NCBI RefSeq assembly: GCF_023516575.1
Contig: NZ_JAMGBE010000003.1
Span: 558,001-622,000, forward strand
Direction of reading: 5' to 3'
DNA: 64,000 nt
Origin: Sphingomonas hankyongi
GTDB lineage: Bacteria > Pseudomonadota > Alphaproteobacteria > Sphingomonadales > Sphingomonadaceae
Part shown: piece by piece, positions 10,798 through 20,036 of the stretch
Layout of the letters: every line of letters begins with the position of its first letter
Numbering within the stretch: position 1 is the first letter of the stretch
Program-made: the position numbers and the translations under genes
Notes under the pieces: model-generated
The model's database searches: none
What the model was told of the DNA's origin: nothing
What the model saw: only the letters and a program-made list of their open reading frames with translations

Positions 10798-12089
10798 CAG
10801 CGATCTACCTCCCCGAACACGACGTCGATAGCGGAGAGCACTGCGGTGGTGTCCGCGAGCATGTGACCCTTCATCATGAAGTCCATCGCCTGCAGGTGCG
10901 AAAAGCCGGTCGGGCGGATCTTGCAGCGATAGGGACGGTTGGTGCCGTCGGCGACGAGATAGACGCCGAACTCACCCTTGGGGCTTTCGGTCGCGACGTA
11001 AACCTCACCCGCGGGCACGTGATAGCCCTCGGTGTACAGCTTGAAGTGATGGATGAGGGCCTCCATCGAGGTCTTCATCTCGGTCCGCGACGGCGGGAAC
11101 ACCTTCTTGTCCTCGCTGCCCACCGGCCCCTTCGGCATTTCCTTGAGGCACTGGCGCATGATCTTCGCCGACTGCCGGACTTCCTCGACGCGGACCATGA
11201 AGCGGTCATAGCAATCGCCTGCCGTGCCCACGGGTATTTCGAAATCCATGCCCGCATAGACTTCGTAGGGCTGCGAGCGGCGGATGTCCCAGGGGATGCC
11301 CGAGGCGCGGATCATCGGTCCGGAGAAGCCCCATGCGATCGCATCGTCCCTGCTGACGACGCCGATGTCGACGTTGCGCTGCTTGAAGATGCGGTTGTCG
11401 GCGACGAGGCTGATCGCGTCCTCGAACAGCTGCAGCCGGTTATCGAGCCAGTCGCCAAGGTCGGCGATCATCTTCTCGGTGAGGTCGTAGCGCACGCCGC
11501 CGGCTCGGAAATAGTTGGCGTGCATGCGCGCTCCGGACGCCCGCTCGTAGAATTGCAGGGTGTCCTCGCGGACTTCGAACAGCCACAGGTTCGGCGTCAT
11601 GGCGCCGACGTCCATGATGTGGCTGCCGAGGTTCAGCATGTGATTGGAGATGCGGGTCAACTCCGCCATCAGGGTGCGGATGTACTGGGCGCGGATCGGC
11701 ACCTCGAGGCCCATCAATTTCTCGATGGCGAGCACGAAGCTGTGCTCCATGCACATCGGGGAGCAGTAATCGAGGCGGTCGAAGTAAGGCAGCGCCTGGG
11801 CGTAGGTCTTATATTCGATCAGCTTCTCGGTGCCGCGGTGAAGCAGGCCGACGTGCGGGTCCACGCGCTCGACGATCTCGCCGTCCAGCTCCATGATCAG
11901 GCGAAGGACACCGTGCGCAGCGGGGTGCTGGGGACCGAAGTTGATCGTGTAGTTGCTGATCTTGTCGTCGCCGGGCACGCGTTCATCGAGCGCTGCGCCA
12001 TGCCCGCCGGCGCCAACGTCCACCTCGACGCGGCGCGGCGACTTGGCATGCGCGCCGGTGCCGCCGCCTTCGTTGCGGACGTCGCTCAT
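10797..12089 (-). CDS. nuoD: NADH-quinone oxidoreductase subunit D
   Basis: NuoD is the 49-kDa-type subunit that forms the quinone-reduction site with NuoB; it is related to [NiFe] hydrogenase large subunits. The 430-residue protein has the N-terminal [15 protein letters not shown] loop with the conserved histidines, [14 protein letters not shown], and the C-terminal [16 protein letters not shown] region. The first 35 residues are a Gly/Ala/Glu-rich extension. nuoC and nuoD are separate genes here, overlapping by four bases; in enterics they are fused. Confidence 0.96.
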   Translation of the reverse strand: MSDVRNEGGGTGAHAKSPRRVEVDVGAGGHGAALDERVPGDDKISNYTINFGPQHPAAHGVLRLIMELDGEIVERVDPHVGLLHRGTEKLIEYKTYAQALPYFDRLDYCSPMCMEHSFVLAIEKLMGLEVPIRAQYIRTLMAELTRISNHMLNLGSHIMDVGAMTPNLWLFEVREDTLQFYERASGARMHANYFRAGGVRYDLTEKMIADLGDWLDNRLQLFEDAISLVADNRIFKQRNVDIGVVSRDDAIAWGFSGPMIRASGIPWDIRRSQPYEVYAGMDFEIPVGTAGDCYDRFMVRVEEVRQSAKIMRQCLKEMPKGPVGSEDKKVFPPSRTEMKTSMEALIHHFKLYTEGYHVPAGEVYVATESPKGEFGVYLVADGTNRPYRCKIRPTGFSHLQAMDFMMKGHMLADTTAVLSAIDVVFGEVDR

Positions 12090-12949
12090 GACGCGCCTCC
12101 GCTCGGCCTACGCGTACGGCTGCCCTTGGGCTTGGGATCCTTCCCGGCCGCCGGCTTGCTGACCTCCTTCGCGGCTTTCGCCGCGCGCGGCTTGCGGGCC
12201 TCCTTGGTCGCCTGCTTGTCGGCCGGCGCTCCTGCTCCAGTCTGCGCGGGCGTATCGGTCGTCTTCGGCGTTTCAGCCGGGGTCTTCACATTCTCCGGCT
12301 GCTTCCCGGCTGGCGCAGGTGCCGGAGACGGTGCACCGGCCTGCTCGGGAGACGCTTTTTCGTCCCCGGGAAGCACATATTCCGCGCCTTGCCAGGGCAT
12401 CAGGAAGTCGAATGTGCGGAAGTCCTGCGGAAGAGCGACGGGCTCATAGACCACCCGCTTCTCGGCCTCCGAATAGCGCAGCTCGATATGGCCGGTGAGA
12501 GGGAAGTCCTTGCGCTGCGGATGGCCCTCAAACCCATAATCCGTGAGGATCCGACGCAAGTCGGAATTGCCGGCGAACGTGACGCCGTACATGTCGAACA
12601 CTTCGCGCTCGAGCCAGCCAGCAACCGGCCAAAGCCCGGTGACGGTCGGCACCGGCGTGACCTCATCGGTCGACACATGCACGTGGAGCCGATGATTCTT
12701 CGTCAGCGAGAGCAGGCAATAGACGACTTCGAACCGTTCGGGACGTTCCGGATAGTCGACCCCCGCAATCTCCATGAGCTGCTGATATTCGTGATCGTCC
12801 CGCAGGGTACGAAGCACTTCGACGACGTCGCCACGCTCGACATCGAAAGCCGTCTCGATGCCCGGTCGGCGGCGAGCACCCTTCAGGCCGGCGAGCGAGG
12901 CCGGCTCGTCCACGTAGGTCGGGACGTGCTTGGCAAGCTGGATGGCCAT
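12086..12949 (-). CDS. nuoC: NADH-quinone oxidoreductase subunit C with long Ala/Pro/Lys tail
   Basis: NuoC is the 30-kDa-type subunit of the complex I connecting module. Residues 1-190 are the conserved domain, with the signature [15 protein letters not shown] followed by [18 protein letters not shown]. After about residue 197 the 287-residue protein carries a low-complexity tail of roughly 90 residues rich in Ala, Pro, Lys, Thr and Gly, ending in a basic stretch. The tail is not part of the usual subunit and is probably disordered. The start ATG is at 12949, sharing one base with the nuoB stop. Confidence 0.94.
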   Translation of the reverse strand: MAIQLAKHVPTYVDEPASLAGLKGARRRPGIETAFDVERGDVVEVLRTLRDDHEYQQLMEIAGVDYPERPERFEVVYCLLSLTKNHRLHVHVSTDEVTPVPTVTGLWPVAGWLEREVFDMYGVTFAGNSDLRRILTDYGFEGHPQRKDFPLTGHIELRYSEAEKRVVYEPVALPQDFRTFDFLMPWQGAEYVLPGDEKASPEQAGAPSPAPAPAGKQPENVKTPAETPKTTDTPAQTGAGAPADKQATKEARKPRAAKAAKEVSKPAAGKDPKPKGSRTRRPSGGAS

Positions 12950-13530
12950 CAGCGCTCGATGGTCCCTTCGCGGCGGATCTTCCGCTGGAGCTGCATGATC
13001 CCGTAGAGCAAGGCCTCGGCCGTGGGCGGGCAGCCGGGGACGTAGATGTCGACCGGCACGATGCGGTCGCAGCCGCGCACGACCGAATAGCTATAGTGAT
13101 AATAGCCGCCGCCGTTCGCGCAGCTGCCCATGGAGATGACGTAGCGCGGCTCGCTCATCTGGTCGTAGACCCTCCGAAGCGCCGGAGCCATCTTGTTGCA
13201 GAGCGTTCCCGCGACGATCATCACGTCGGACTGGCGCGGAGAAGCGCGCGGCGCGGCGCCGAACCGCTCGAGATCGTAGCGCGGCATGTTCACATGGATC
13301 ATCTCGACCGCGCAGCAGGCGAGGCCGAAGGTCATCCACCATAAGGAGCCGGTGCGCGCCCAGGTGAACAGGTCCTCGGCCGTAGTGACCATGAACCCCT
13401 TCTCATTGAGATTCTGCTGGAGCGTCTCGAGGTGCTTGCGGTCGATATCGCCAGGAACGAGACCTGCGAGGCGAGCGAGTTCTTCCTCGCTCGGCATGCG
13501 GTCCTCGTTGGGACGCAGCATCACTCCCAT
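12949..13530 (-). CDS. nuoB: NADH-quinone oxidoreductase subunit B
   Basis: NuoB binds cluster N2, the last iron-sulfur centre before quinone. The 193-residue product has the adjacent-cysteine motif [10 protein letters not shown], then [18 protein letters not shown] and [15 protein letters not shown] with the other two ligands. I chose ATG 13530 because AAAGGGG lies seven bases upstream. A second ATG at 13521 forms a TGATG junction with the nuoA stop and would give 190 residues; either is possible. The in-frame extension further upstream is a shadow of nuoA. Confidence 0.94.
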   Translation of the reverse strand: MGVMLRPNEDRMPSEEELARLAGLVPGDIDRKHLETLQQNLNEKGFMVTTAEDLFTWARTGSLWWMTFGLACCAVEMIHVNMPRYDLERFGAAPRASPRQSDVMIVAGTLCNKMAPALRRVYDQMSEPRYVISMGSCANGGGYYHYSYSVVRGCDRIVPVDIYVPGCPPTAEALLYGIMQLQRKIRREGTIER

Positions 13531-13898
13531 TCGAGCGCCCCTTTCTTCCACGCATAAGCGAGGCCCAGCCCAAGCTCGACCAGGAAGATCATCATCGCTG
13601 CCCAGCCCGACCATTTGGTGAAGTCGAGGCTCACCGCCCAGGGGAAAAGGAAGGCGGCTTCGAGGTCGAAAACGATGAACAGGATCGCGACGAGGTAAAA
13701 GCGCACGTCGAACTCCGCGCGGGCATCCTCGAAAGCCGGGAAGCCGCACTCATATTCGCTGAGTTTCGCCGGGTCGGGCCTGTGCGCGCCCGTGAGCCGC
13801 GCAACCAGCATCGGCAGCACGACGAACGCGGTGGACAAGCCCAACGCGATGAGCAGGAACAAGAGGATCGGCAGGTAGCCGGCGGCAACGCTTGCCAA
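13521..13898 (-). CDS. nuoA: NADH-quinone oxidoreductase subunit A
   Basis: NuoA is the small three-helix membrane subunit at the start of the nuo operon. The product contains [42 protein letters not shown], split here only by description, which is the conserved core of the family. No ATG is available; the best start is TTG 13898, which has GGAG eight bases upstream and gives 125 residues. The 90 bases between this start and the next upstream gene (13899-13988) are the likely site of a nuo promoter, although I see no clear consensus boxes. Confidence 0.9.
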   Translation of the reverse strand: MASVAAGYLPILLFLLIALGLSTAFVVLPMLVARLTGAHRPDPAKLSEYECGFPAFEDARAEFDVRFYLVAILFIVFDLEAAFLFPWAVSLDFTKWSGWAAMMIFLVELGLGLAYAWKKGALEWE

Positions 13899-13988
13899 GA
13901 GGGAAACTCCGGAGGTTCGAAAACTTGGCGGCGCTTTAGGACAGGGAACCCGGCCCCGCAACACCGTCCGGGGCGCAAAATCAGGCGA

Positions 13989-14882
13989 TTAGCGACTGCA
14001 GCCCGCGGGCAAGGGTATCGCGACGATCGGCGCACCCGCGCTGCGGCTTCCGTTCGGCTTCGCCGCTGCTTCCCATCCAGCATTTGCAACGACGAGCAAC
14101 CTCTTGCCGTCGAAGGATATTTGCGTCGGATCGCGGAGGCTGACGCCCTTGGCCAGGTCAACCGCTTCGATGGAGTTCTGTCCGACGTGAATGCTCAAAA
14201 TTCGGCCGGGCGCGCTGCCATTGTAGACACCCACAAAGGTCTCGCCGCATCGAACGAGCCCATCCACTCCCGAAAGCTTCCCATCGGAGCCCGGTAGCCA
14301 AGTCGTCGAAGTGGTCTTGAGATCTATCCTGCCGATGCCTCGCGAATAGTCCGCCACGATGACGCTGACCCCGTCGGGCGCCAATGCCGTGCCCTGAGCG
14401 CTGCGGCCGTCACCGGGCCGGTTGATGGCGCGCAATTCCCTGCGCCCAGGGAGAAGCCCGTAAACCAGTCCGTTGTGGCTATCGCTGACGAAAATCCCCC
14501 TTTGCGCGACGGAAACATCGCCAGGGTGAAAATCGTTCTTGGGTGCGATAGCCGCCCGAAGCTTCCCAGTGGCGTCGATCGCCACAAGTGCGCCCTTCGA
14601 ACATTTGGGAACGCCGGGAAGGTCGGGGCAGTCGGCGGCGATCCACAGGAGCTTGCGCGTCCAGTCCCATGCGATGCCGAGCGGATGAAGACCTTCCGGC
14701 AAAGTGGCGAGCGTTCGGCAAGTGGCCGCGCAGGCAATGATCTGCCGGTCGAGTACGCTCGACGCCCAGATGGTGGCTCCATTGCTCGCGACACCCTCCA
14801 CCAGCCGATGTTGCGGGGGGATGACGGCAACGACCTTAGGTTGGGCGAGCGCAGCAACGGCAGCGATCGCCAAGGCGATCAC
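13989..14882 (-). CDS. Secreted SMP-30/NHL-like beta-propeller protein
   Basis: A 297-residue protein with an N-terminal signal peptide (MIALAIAAVAALAQ). The body contains repeats typical of six-bladed propellers, such as GLHPLGIAWDWTRKLLWIA, HPGDVSVAQRGIFVSDS and GTALAPDGVSVIVADYSRG, which resemble SMP-30/gluconolactonase-like and NHL proteins. Several paired cysteines suggest a periplasmic location. No catalytic assignment is safe. It overlaps the inositol monophosphatase gene by four bases, so the two are probably co-transcribed, and it ends 90 bases before nuoA. Confidence 0.75.
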   Translation of the reverse strand: MIALAIAAVAALAQPKVVAVIPPQHRLVEGVASNGATIWASSVLDRQIIACAATCRTLATLPEGLHPLGIAWDWTRKLLWIAADCPDLPGVPKCSKGALVAIDATGKLRAAIAPKNDFHPGDVSVAQRGIFVSDSHNGLVYGLLPGRRELRAINRPGDGRSAQGTALAPDGVSVIVADYSRGIGRIDLKTTSTTWLPGSDGKLSGVDGLVRCGETFVGVYNGSAPGRILSIHVGQNSIEAVDLAKGVSLRDPTQISFDGKRLLVVANAGWEAAAKPNGSRSAGAPIVAIPLPAGCSR

Positions 14883-15694
14883 CGAAGCGCGCCTGCAATC
14901 AATTTGTGCAGCCTGGAATGAATGTCGCCGTTGCCCGCGATATACTCACCGCGTTTGAACATCTGGTCCGACCCGCGATAGTCGCTGACGAAGCCCCCGG
15001 CCTCACGCACCAGCAGGACACCCGCCGCGGTGTCCCAGATGTCGAGATCGTCTTCCCAGAAGCCGTCCATTCGACCGGCCGCCACCCAGGCGAGGTCGAG
15101 CGCCGCAGAGCCGAACCGCCGGACGCCGGATACGTGCGAGCCGATAGCCGCATAGATTTTCGCCCAGCGCGCGGGGTCGCCGCGTCCGCAATGCGGAATT
15201 CCAGTCCCGATCAGGGTTTCGCTGAGATCGCGGCGCGCGGACACGCGCAGGCGCCCGTCCTGGAGCCAGGCGCCCCTGCCCTTTTCAGCCCAAAAGCTTT
15301 CATCGGTCAGCGGCTGGTAGATCAGTGCGTGCGTCACCTCTGGCCGGCCGGCCGCGCCGCGCGGATCCTCGACAGCGATCGAGATGGCGAAATGCGGCAC
15401 GCCGTGGAGGAAGTTGGTTGTCCCATCCAGAGGGTCCACGATCCAGCGCGGCTTGTCCGGATTGCCTTCGACCTCGCCGCTCTCTTCGAGCAGCATGCCC
15501 CAGTCGGGACGGGCGTTGCGAAGCTCTTCAACGATGGTCTGCTCGGCACGCTTGTCTGCCATAGAGACGAAATCCGCCGGGCCTTTGCGGCTGACCTGGA
15601 GCTGCTCGACCTCGCCGAAGTCGCGCCTCAGCCGCGGCGCCGCCTTTCGGGCGGCCCGGGTCATGACGGTGATAAGGCCGGAGTGTGAGACCAC
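14879..15694 (-). CDS. Inositol monophosphatase family protein
   Basis: A 271-residue Mg-dependent phosphatase of the inositol monophosphatase/SuhB family. Metal-binding motifs are present: LLEESGE (first Glu), WIVDPLDGTTNFLHG around residues 83-97, and DIWDTAAGVLLVREAGG near residue 220. Family members act on inositol or histidinol phosphates, and SuhB also influences rRNA transcription; the substrate here cannot be fixed from sequence alone. The gene follows efp after nine bases and overlaps the beta-propeller gene by four. Confidence 0.88.
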   Translation of the reverse strand: MVSHSGLITVMTRAARKAAPRLRRDFGEVEQLQVSRKGPADFVSMADKRAEQTIVEELRNARPDWGMLLEESGEVEGNPDKPRWIVDPLDGTTNFLHGVPHFAISIAVEDPRGAAGRPEVTHALIYQPLTDESFWAEKGRGAWLQDGRLRVSARRDLSETLIGTGIPHCGRGDPARWAKIYAAIGSHVSGVRRFGSAALDLAWVAAGRMDGFWEDDLDIWDTAAGVLLVREAGGFVSDYRGSDQMFKRGEYIAGNGDIHSRLHKLIAGALR

Positions 15695-15703
15695 GTTCGC
15701 TAC

Positions 15704-16267
15704 TTAGTCCGCGCGGCGGACATATTCGCGATTGTAGACGTCCACTACGATGCGCGTTCCGGCCGTGATGTGCGGCGGAACCAGCACCTTCACTCCGTTG
15801 TCGAGCATTGCAGGCTTGTAGCTGGAGCTGGCGGTCTGACCTTTGACGACGGCATCGGCCTCGGTGATCGTCGCTTCCACCTGGTCGGGGAGCTGAACAC
15901 TAATCGGGCGCTCGTTGTAGAGTTCCATGATCACGTCCATGCCATCCTGCAGGAAGTCGCCCGCATCGCCCAACAGGTCGGCAGGAAGGCTGATCTGCTC
16001 GTAATTGTCCTTGTCCATGAAGGTCAGCATGTCGCCGTCATGAAACAGGAACTGGAAGTCCTTGGTGTCGAGGCGAACGCGCTCGACGGTCTCGGCGGAG
16101 CGGAAGCGGACGTTGGTCTTGCGGCCGTCGATGAGGTTCTTCATCTCGACCTGCATGTAGGCGCCGCCCTTGCCAGGCTGCGTGTGCTGGATCTTCACAG
16201 CGCGCCAGATGCCGCCTTCATATTCGATGATGTTGCCGGGACGGATGTCCACGCCGCTGATCTTCAT
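15704..16267 (-). CDS. efp: Translation elongation factor P
   Basis: EF-P is a three-domain tRNA-mimic that rescues ribosomes stalled at polyproline stretches. The 187-residue length from ATG 16267 is standard. The KOW-like N-terminal domain carries PGKGGAYMQ with Lys33 at the loop tip, the residue that is post-translationally modified in lysine-type EF-Ps. OB domains follow, with the family segment [16 protein letters not shown] at the C-terminus. No modification enzyme is visible in this window. The upstream in-frame extension lies within the M23 peptidase gene and is a shadow. Confidence 0.96.
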   Translation of the reverse strand: MKISGVDIRPGNIIEYEGGIWRAVKIQHTQPGKGGAYMQVEMKNLIDGRKTNVRFRSAETVERVRLDTKDFQFLFHDGDMLTFMDKDNYEQISLPADLLGDAGDFLQDGMDVIMELYNERPISVQLPDQVEATITEADAVVKGQTASSSYKPAMLDNGVKVLVPPHITAGTRIVVDVYNREYVRRAD

Positions 16268-16307
16268 GTCTTCTCTCGGAAAGGTTGGGAAAGAGCCGCC
16301 GCGCGCT

Positions 16308-16949
16308 CTAGCCGCCGGCCTTCTTCCCGGCAAGCAGGGGATAGGGATTGATCGGTGAGCCCTGCCACCAGCGCTCCCCTTGCTGCATGCGATTGATGGC
16401 GAAGTGAAGGTGCGGACCTTCGGCATTGGCATTGCCCGTGTGCCCGACGCGTCCGAGGAACTGGCCGCGCTTGATCTGCTGACCCTCCTTCAGGCCCGGC
16501 GCATACCCCTGCAAGTGGGCATAATAGTAGCTCCAGCGGCCATCCGGCGATCGCACGTAGGCGGTGATCCCCCCGCCCCCGTCGGAGTAGAATAGTTTTT
16601 CCAGCGTTCCGTCCGCCGCGGCGAGCACCGGTGTGCCTTCGTTGGCCATGATGTCGATCGCGTCGTGACGGCGAGCCCCGCCGGCGCGCGCCTGAGTATA
16701 GGTATCGGTCAGCTGATCGGCCTTGAGTCCTTGCACCGGAATGACGAGACCGGCCGGGCCTACCTCGACTCCTTCGGCAATCGCGACAGGCGGACCCTTC
16801 GCCGGGTCAACCGTTGCGACGTCGCCCGCGGCAGTCACACGGCCGTTGGGTTCGGTCGCCGACGCGGCCGGGCTCGACGTGTAGAACCAGATCCAGAACC
16901 AGCTGGTGACGAAAGCCGTCAGCAGCGCCGTTCCGATAAGCTTGAGCAT
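16308..16949 (-). CDS. M23-family peptidoglycan metallopeptidase
   Basis: A 213-residue membrane-anchored LytM/M23 endopeptidase-like protein. It starts [19 protein letters not shown], a signal anchor. The catalytic domain shows [22 protein letters not shown], where family members normally have HxxxD zinc ligands, and [19 protein letters not shown] with the HLHF motif. The cut-site region is therefore mostly intact. It sits eight bases after an L,D-transpeptidase gene, so the pair probably acts together on the wall. ATG 16949 was chosen because it precedes the signal anchor directly. Confidence 0.87.
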   Translation of the reverse strand: MLKLIGTALLTAFVTSWFWIWFYTSSPAASATEPNGRVTAAGDVATVDPAKGPPVAIAEGVEVGPAGLVIPVQGLKADQLTDTYTQARAGGARRHDAIDIMANEGTPVLAAADGTLEKLFYSDGGGGITAYVRSPDGRWSYYYAHLQGYAPGLKEGQQIKRGQFLGRVGHTGNANAEGPHLHFAINRMQQGERWWQGSPINPYPLLAGKKAGG

Positions 16950-16957
16950 GCTCCTCC

Positions 16958-18037
16958 CTACGCCACGAAGACGGCAGTAAAGCCGGGCTTCAGCATCAGC
17001 GACAGTCGCATCACATCCCAATTGGTGAGACGAAGGCAGCCGTGGCTTTCAGTCTTCTGGATGGTCTGAGGCTCGCTCGTTCCGTGGATGCCGTAATGCT
17101 CCTTGGTCAGGTCGAGCCAAGCGACGCCGACTGGCCCGTTGGGGCCCGGCGGCAGTTTCTGCTCGGCCTTGTCATCGCTCACATCCCAGAACAGGTCGGG
17201 CTGGAAGTTGAATGGCGGCAGGAAGGAGTAGGTCGTCGTCTTCCATGTTCCCAAAGGCAGCGGGTCATGACCTGAACCCGTCGTCACGGGGAATTGCGCC
17301 ACAAGCTGGCCCGAAGGCTTTTCGCCCTTTGCCGGCGGCGATCCGCGGTAGACCTTCAGCGTGCCGTCGCTCTTGTCGACCACAATATAATCGGCCTTCG
17401 GAGCGTTCCCTTCGACATTGAGCATCGTCAGGAGCTGCGACTGCTTGTCATTCGCGCCCGAGTAATCGGTCGATTGCGGCACGACATTCGGCAGCTTGAG
17501 GATTTGCCCAGGACCGATCAACTTGTCGGGACCGTTGAGGGCTACGATCGTGGCTGGCGTCGTGTGATAGCGTTCGGCGACCTTCTCCAGCATGTTACGG
17601 TAGCCAAGGAATTTCAGCTTGGCCTGGTCTTCGTATTTCTTCGGGAAGGGGTAGACGAATGGGCCTGAAACATCCTCGTCGGCGAGCCTGATCATCCGCG
17701 TCGACTGCCGATTTTGTTGCAGTAGGGCCTGTCTCGTCGGCGCGTCCAGCTTGCCGTTGATCTGAAGCCCCTTGGCCTCCTGAAACCCTTTGATGGCCTG
17801 GATAAGCGAGCTGCCTTTCTTGCCGTCGATCACGCCTGCGGTGAATCCTGCAGCATCAAGAAGCACTTGAGCGTGGAAGGTCTCGCCATCAATCGGCGAT
17901 CCCTTGGTTCCAGGAGCGACCCAGGCTTTGGACTTGGAGGCGCTCGAAGGCTCGGATTTCTGCGCAACGGCGGCAGCGCTGAGCGTTGCTCCGGCGGCGA
18001 TGGCAATCAGGACGGCACGCAACGCAACTCTCCTCAC
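16958..18037 (-). CDS. L,D-transpeptidase with peptidoglycan-binding and LysM-like regions
   Basis: A 359-residue exported protein. A signal peptide (MRRVALRAVLIAIAAGATLSAAAVAQ) is followed by a PG_binding_1-like repeat around residues 55-110 (GVIDGKKGSSLIQAIKGFQ, then GKLDAPTRQALL). A LysM-like stretch lies near residues 140-190 (YHTTPATIVALNG, GQILKLPN). The YkuD catalytic domain ends in YGIHGTSEP and SHGCLRLTNWD, which carries the HX(n)SHGCxR active-site motif with the nucleophilic cysteine. It forms 3-3 cross-links or attaches lipoprotein in related bacteria. It heads the M23-efp-suhB-like gene string. Confidence 0.92.
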   Translation of the reverse strand: MRRVALRAVLIAIAAGATLSAAAVAQKSEPSSASKSKAWVAPGTKGSPIDGETFHAQVLLDAAGFTAGVIDGKKGSSLIQAIKGFQEAKGLQINGKLDAPTRQALLQQNRQSTRMIRLADEDVSGPFVYPFPKKYEDQAKLKFLGYRNMLEKVAERYHTTPATIVALNGPDKLIGPGQILKLPNVVPQSTDYSGANDKQSQLLTMLNVEGNAPKADYIVVDKSDGTLKVYRGSPPAKGEKPSGQLVAQFPVTTGSGHDPLPLGTWKTTTYSFLPPFNFQPDLFWDVSDDKAEQKLPPGPNGPVGVAWLDLTKEHYGIHGTSEPQTIQKTESHGCLRLTNWDVMRLSLMLKPGFTAVFVA

Positions 18038-18150
18038 GAATGATGGTTCGGGGTTGCAACGATGGAGAGTTCAACTGTTTCCCACGCACGCCGCGGAGGA
18101 GATCACGAGGCCCGGACGCTAAGTCGATGTTCGCTCAGCTGAACCGCCGA

Positions 18151-18424
18151 TCAGCTTTCTTCGGTCGGAGCATTATCGTTCTCGCTGATCTCATCTGAAC
18201 CGAGCTGGCCATGACCATGATAGCCTGGGTTCGACTTTCCGCCGTGAAAGCCGCTTTCCTCCTTACCGCTGTGCGGGTTTGGGATAAGGCCCTCCGCCGG
18301 ACTCGCCCGAATCATCGCCAGCTTCCGCATCCGGCGATTTGCGCGCCGCTAGGTCGCCTTCCTCGGCCGGATTCGGCGTGCGTTCCCCGACATCTGTCGA
18401 TTTGGGATTCTCGTCCTGGGTCAT
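18151..18424 (-). pseudogene. Small acidic/Gly-rich protein gene split by a one-base frameshift
   Basis: Starting at ATG 18424, with AAGGAG five bases upstream, frame one encodes 53 residues ending GESGGGPYPKPAQR and a stop at 18263. If one A of the AAA run at 18278-18280 is skipped, the frame continues without a stop for another 42 codons (NPHSGKEESGFHGGKSNPGY..., ending NAPTEES) to TGA at 18151. The joined product of about 90 residues is uniformly hydrophilic, with GGPYPNPH and GYHGHGQLG segments that I recall from small sphingomonad proteins (unchecked). The second half has no start of its own. An indel, a sequencing error or programmed +1 shifting are the options. Confidence 0.6.
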
Positions 18425-18468
18425 GATCGCTCCTTCGACGATCCAACCGTCGAGGGCTGGCGTCGTTC

Positions 18469-19134
18469 CTAAAGCGCGAGCACATCCTGGAATACTGCGA
18501 CGGCCGCCGCAGGATCGTCCCTGCCCCATACAGACTGGCAGACGGCGAGGAAGTCTGCGCCGGCTTTGACGAGGGGCGCTGCATTCTCTGGCGTGATCCC
18601 GCCGATTGCCACGCACGGGATCTCGAACAGAGTGGCCCACCAGCTCAATATAGAAGGATCGGGCCTGTGGTCGGATGGCTTGGTCATCGTCGGATAGAAG
18701 GCGCCGAATGCGACATAGTCCGCTCCGGCCTCACCCGCATCCATCGCGAGATGGCGGCTATCGTGGCATGTCTTCCCTATCTGCGCCGCGGGACCGAGCG
18801 CAGCGCGCGCTTCGCGTATGTCGCCGTCACTCTGTCCGAGGTGCACGCCGTCCGCGCCGAGCCGTTTGGCGAGCGCAATGCTGTCGTTGACGATAAAGGC
18901 GGCGCCGGCATCTGAACAAAGGCGTTGAAGCGGCTCGGCAAGCCGCGCCAGCTCATGCTCGACAACGCCCTTGACGCGCAGCTGGAATGCAGTGGCCAAG
19001 CCCGGCTCGAGCGCAGCCTTCAGCCGATCGGGAAATCCGCCGCCGACGTCCTGCGGGCTGATGAGATACAGCTTCGCAGGCTCACGGCGTTCCGGGGCCG
19101 GGAAGTCGATAGGGTCGTATTCGGACTCGTCCAC
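18469..19134 (-). CDS. thiE: Thiamine-phosphate synthase
   Basis: ThiE joins the thiazole and pyrimidine phosphates to make thiamine phosphate. The 221-residue TIM-barrel protein contains LRVKG near the start of the barrel, FIVNDSIALAKRLGADGVHLGQSD (substrate pocket), IGKTCHDSRHLAMDAGEAGADYVAFGAFYPTMTK, described in two parts of the same loop, and CVAIGGITPENAAPLVKAGAD at the phosphate-binding end. The N-terminal 20 residues are an acidic extension. It is two bases after fba, placing a thiamine diphosphate pathway gene in the same operon as transketolase, which needs that cofactor. Confidence 0.92.
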   Translation of the reverse strand: MDESEYDPIDFPAPERREPAKLYLISPQDVGGGFPDRLKAALEPGLATAFQLRVKGVVEHELARLAEPLQRLCSDAGAAFIVNDSIALAKRLGADGVHLGQSDGDIREARAALGPAAQIGKTCHDSRHLAMDAGEAGADYVAFGAFYPTMTKPSDHRPDPSILSWWATLFEIPCVAIGGITPENAAPLVKAGADFLAVCQSVWGRDDPAAAVAVFQDVLAL

Positions 19135-19136
19135 CG

Positions 19137-20036
19137 TCAGGCAGGAACCCGCGCGACCGACGCTTCATGGATTTCGTCGATGGCTTGTCCGAGCGTGCGG
19201 TCGAACTCCTCGTCCGTCTGGCCGTGACGCAGGTCGGAGAGCAGGGCACGGCTAAAGCTCGCGATCATTCCGGGGTTCTTGGCGAGCTCGCGACACGCTT
19301 CGTCGCGGCTGAACCCGCCGGAGAGTGCAACGACACGCAATACCTTGGGGTGATCGACCAGCGGCTGGAACAGGCCGGGTTCGGCCGGAATGGTGAGCTT
19401 CAGCATGACCTGTTCGCCCGGGGCGATTGTATCGAGCTGCTTCAGGATTTCCTGCAGCAGGATGCGATCCGCGGCATCACGCTCCGGACTTTTGATGCTC
19501 ACCTCGGGCTCAACAATGGGCATCATGCCGTGCGCGAGCACCTGACGCGCCACCTCAAACTGCTGGGCGACAACAGCGGCGATCCCCGCCTGGTTCGCCA
19601 AGTTGATGACGGAACGTTCCTTGGTCCCGAACACACCCAGGCCCTTGGCGCGGGTCAGCAAATCGTCGAGACCGGGGTTCGGCTTCATCATCTGGACGCC
19701 GTTCGCCTCGTCTTCGAGACCCTTGTCGATCTTGATAAAGGGCACGATGCCGAGGTCGATCAGGGCCTGAGGCGTCGGCTTCCCGGCGACCTGGCCATCC
19801 ATGGTGCGTTCAAACAGGATCGCGCCAATCACCTTGCCGCTCCCGAACGACGGGGAGGTGATGATGCGCGAGCGCATCTGATGGATAAGCGCGAACATCT
19901 CCTCGTCGTTCGACCAGGCACCCTCTTCGATACCGTAACCCTTGAGCGCCTTGGGCGTGGATCCTCCGGATTGGTCGAGGGCGGCGATGAAGCCGTTCCC
20001 GTCGCGAATTTTCGTCGTCATCTCAGACTGATTCAT
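19137..20036 (-). CDS. Class I fructose-bisphosphate aldolase
   Basis: Class I (Schiff-base) aldolase that splits fructose 1,6-bisphosphate in glycolysis and makes it in gluconeogenesis. The 299-residue protein shows [21 protein letters not shown] at the N-terminus, [13 protein letters not shown] (phosphate-site lysine), [12 protein letters not shown] and [11 protein letters not shown], whose lysine is in the position of the Schiff-base residue. The ATG at 20036 lies inside the last codons of pgk (14-base overlap). The 26-codon extension upstream of it is a pgk shadow. No class II aldolase occurs in the window. Confidence 0.93.
   Translation of the reverse strand: MNQSEMTTKIRDGNGFIAALDQSGGSTPKALKGYGIEEGAWSNDEEMFALIHQMRSRIITSPSFGSGKVIGAILFERTMDGQVAGKPTPQALIDLGIVPFIKIDKGLEDEANGVQMMKPNPGLDDLLTRAKGLGVFGTKERSVINLANQAGIAAVVAQQFEVARQVLAHGMMPIVEPEVSIKSPERDAADRILLQEILKQLDTIAPGEQVMLKLTIPAEPGLFQPLVDHPKVLRVVALSGGFSRDEACRELAKNPGMIASFSRALLSDLRHGQTDEEFDRTLGQAIDEIHEASVARVPA

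Noticed and set aside
18211-18426. 71-codon plus-strand ORF over the frameshifted gene
   Set aside because: It lacks a ribosome site and is antisense to the better-supported minus-strand gene.
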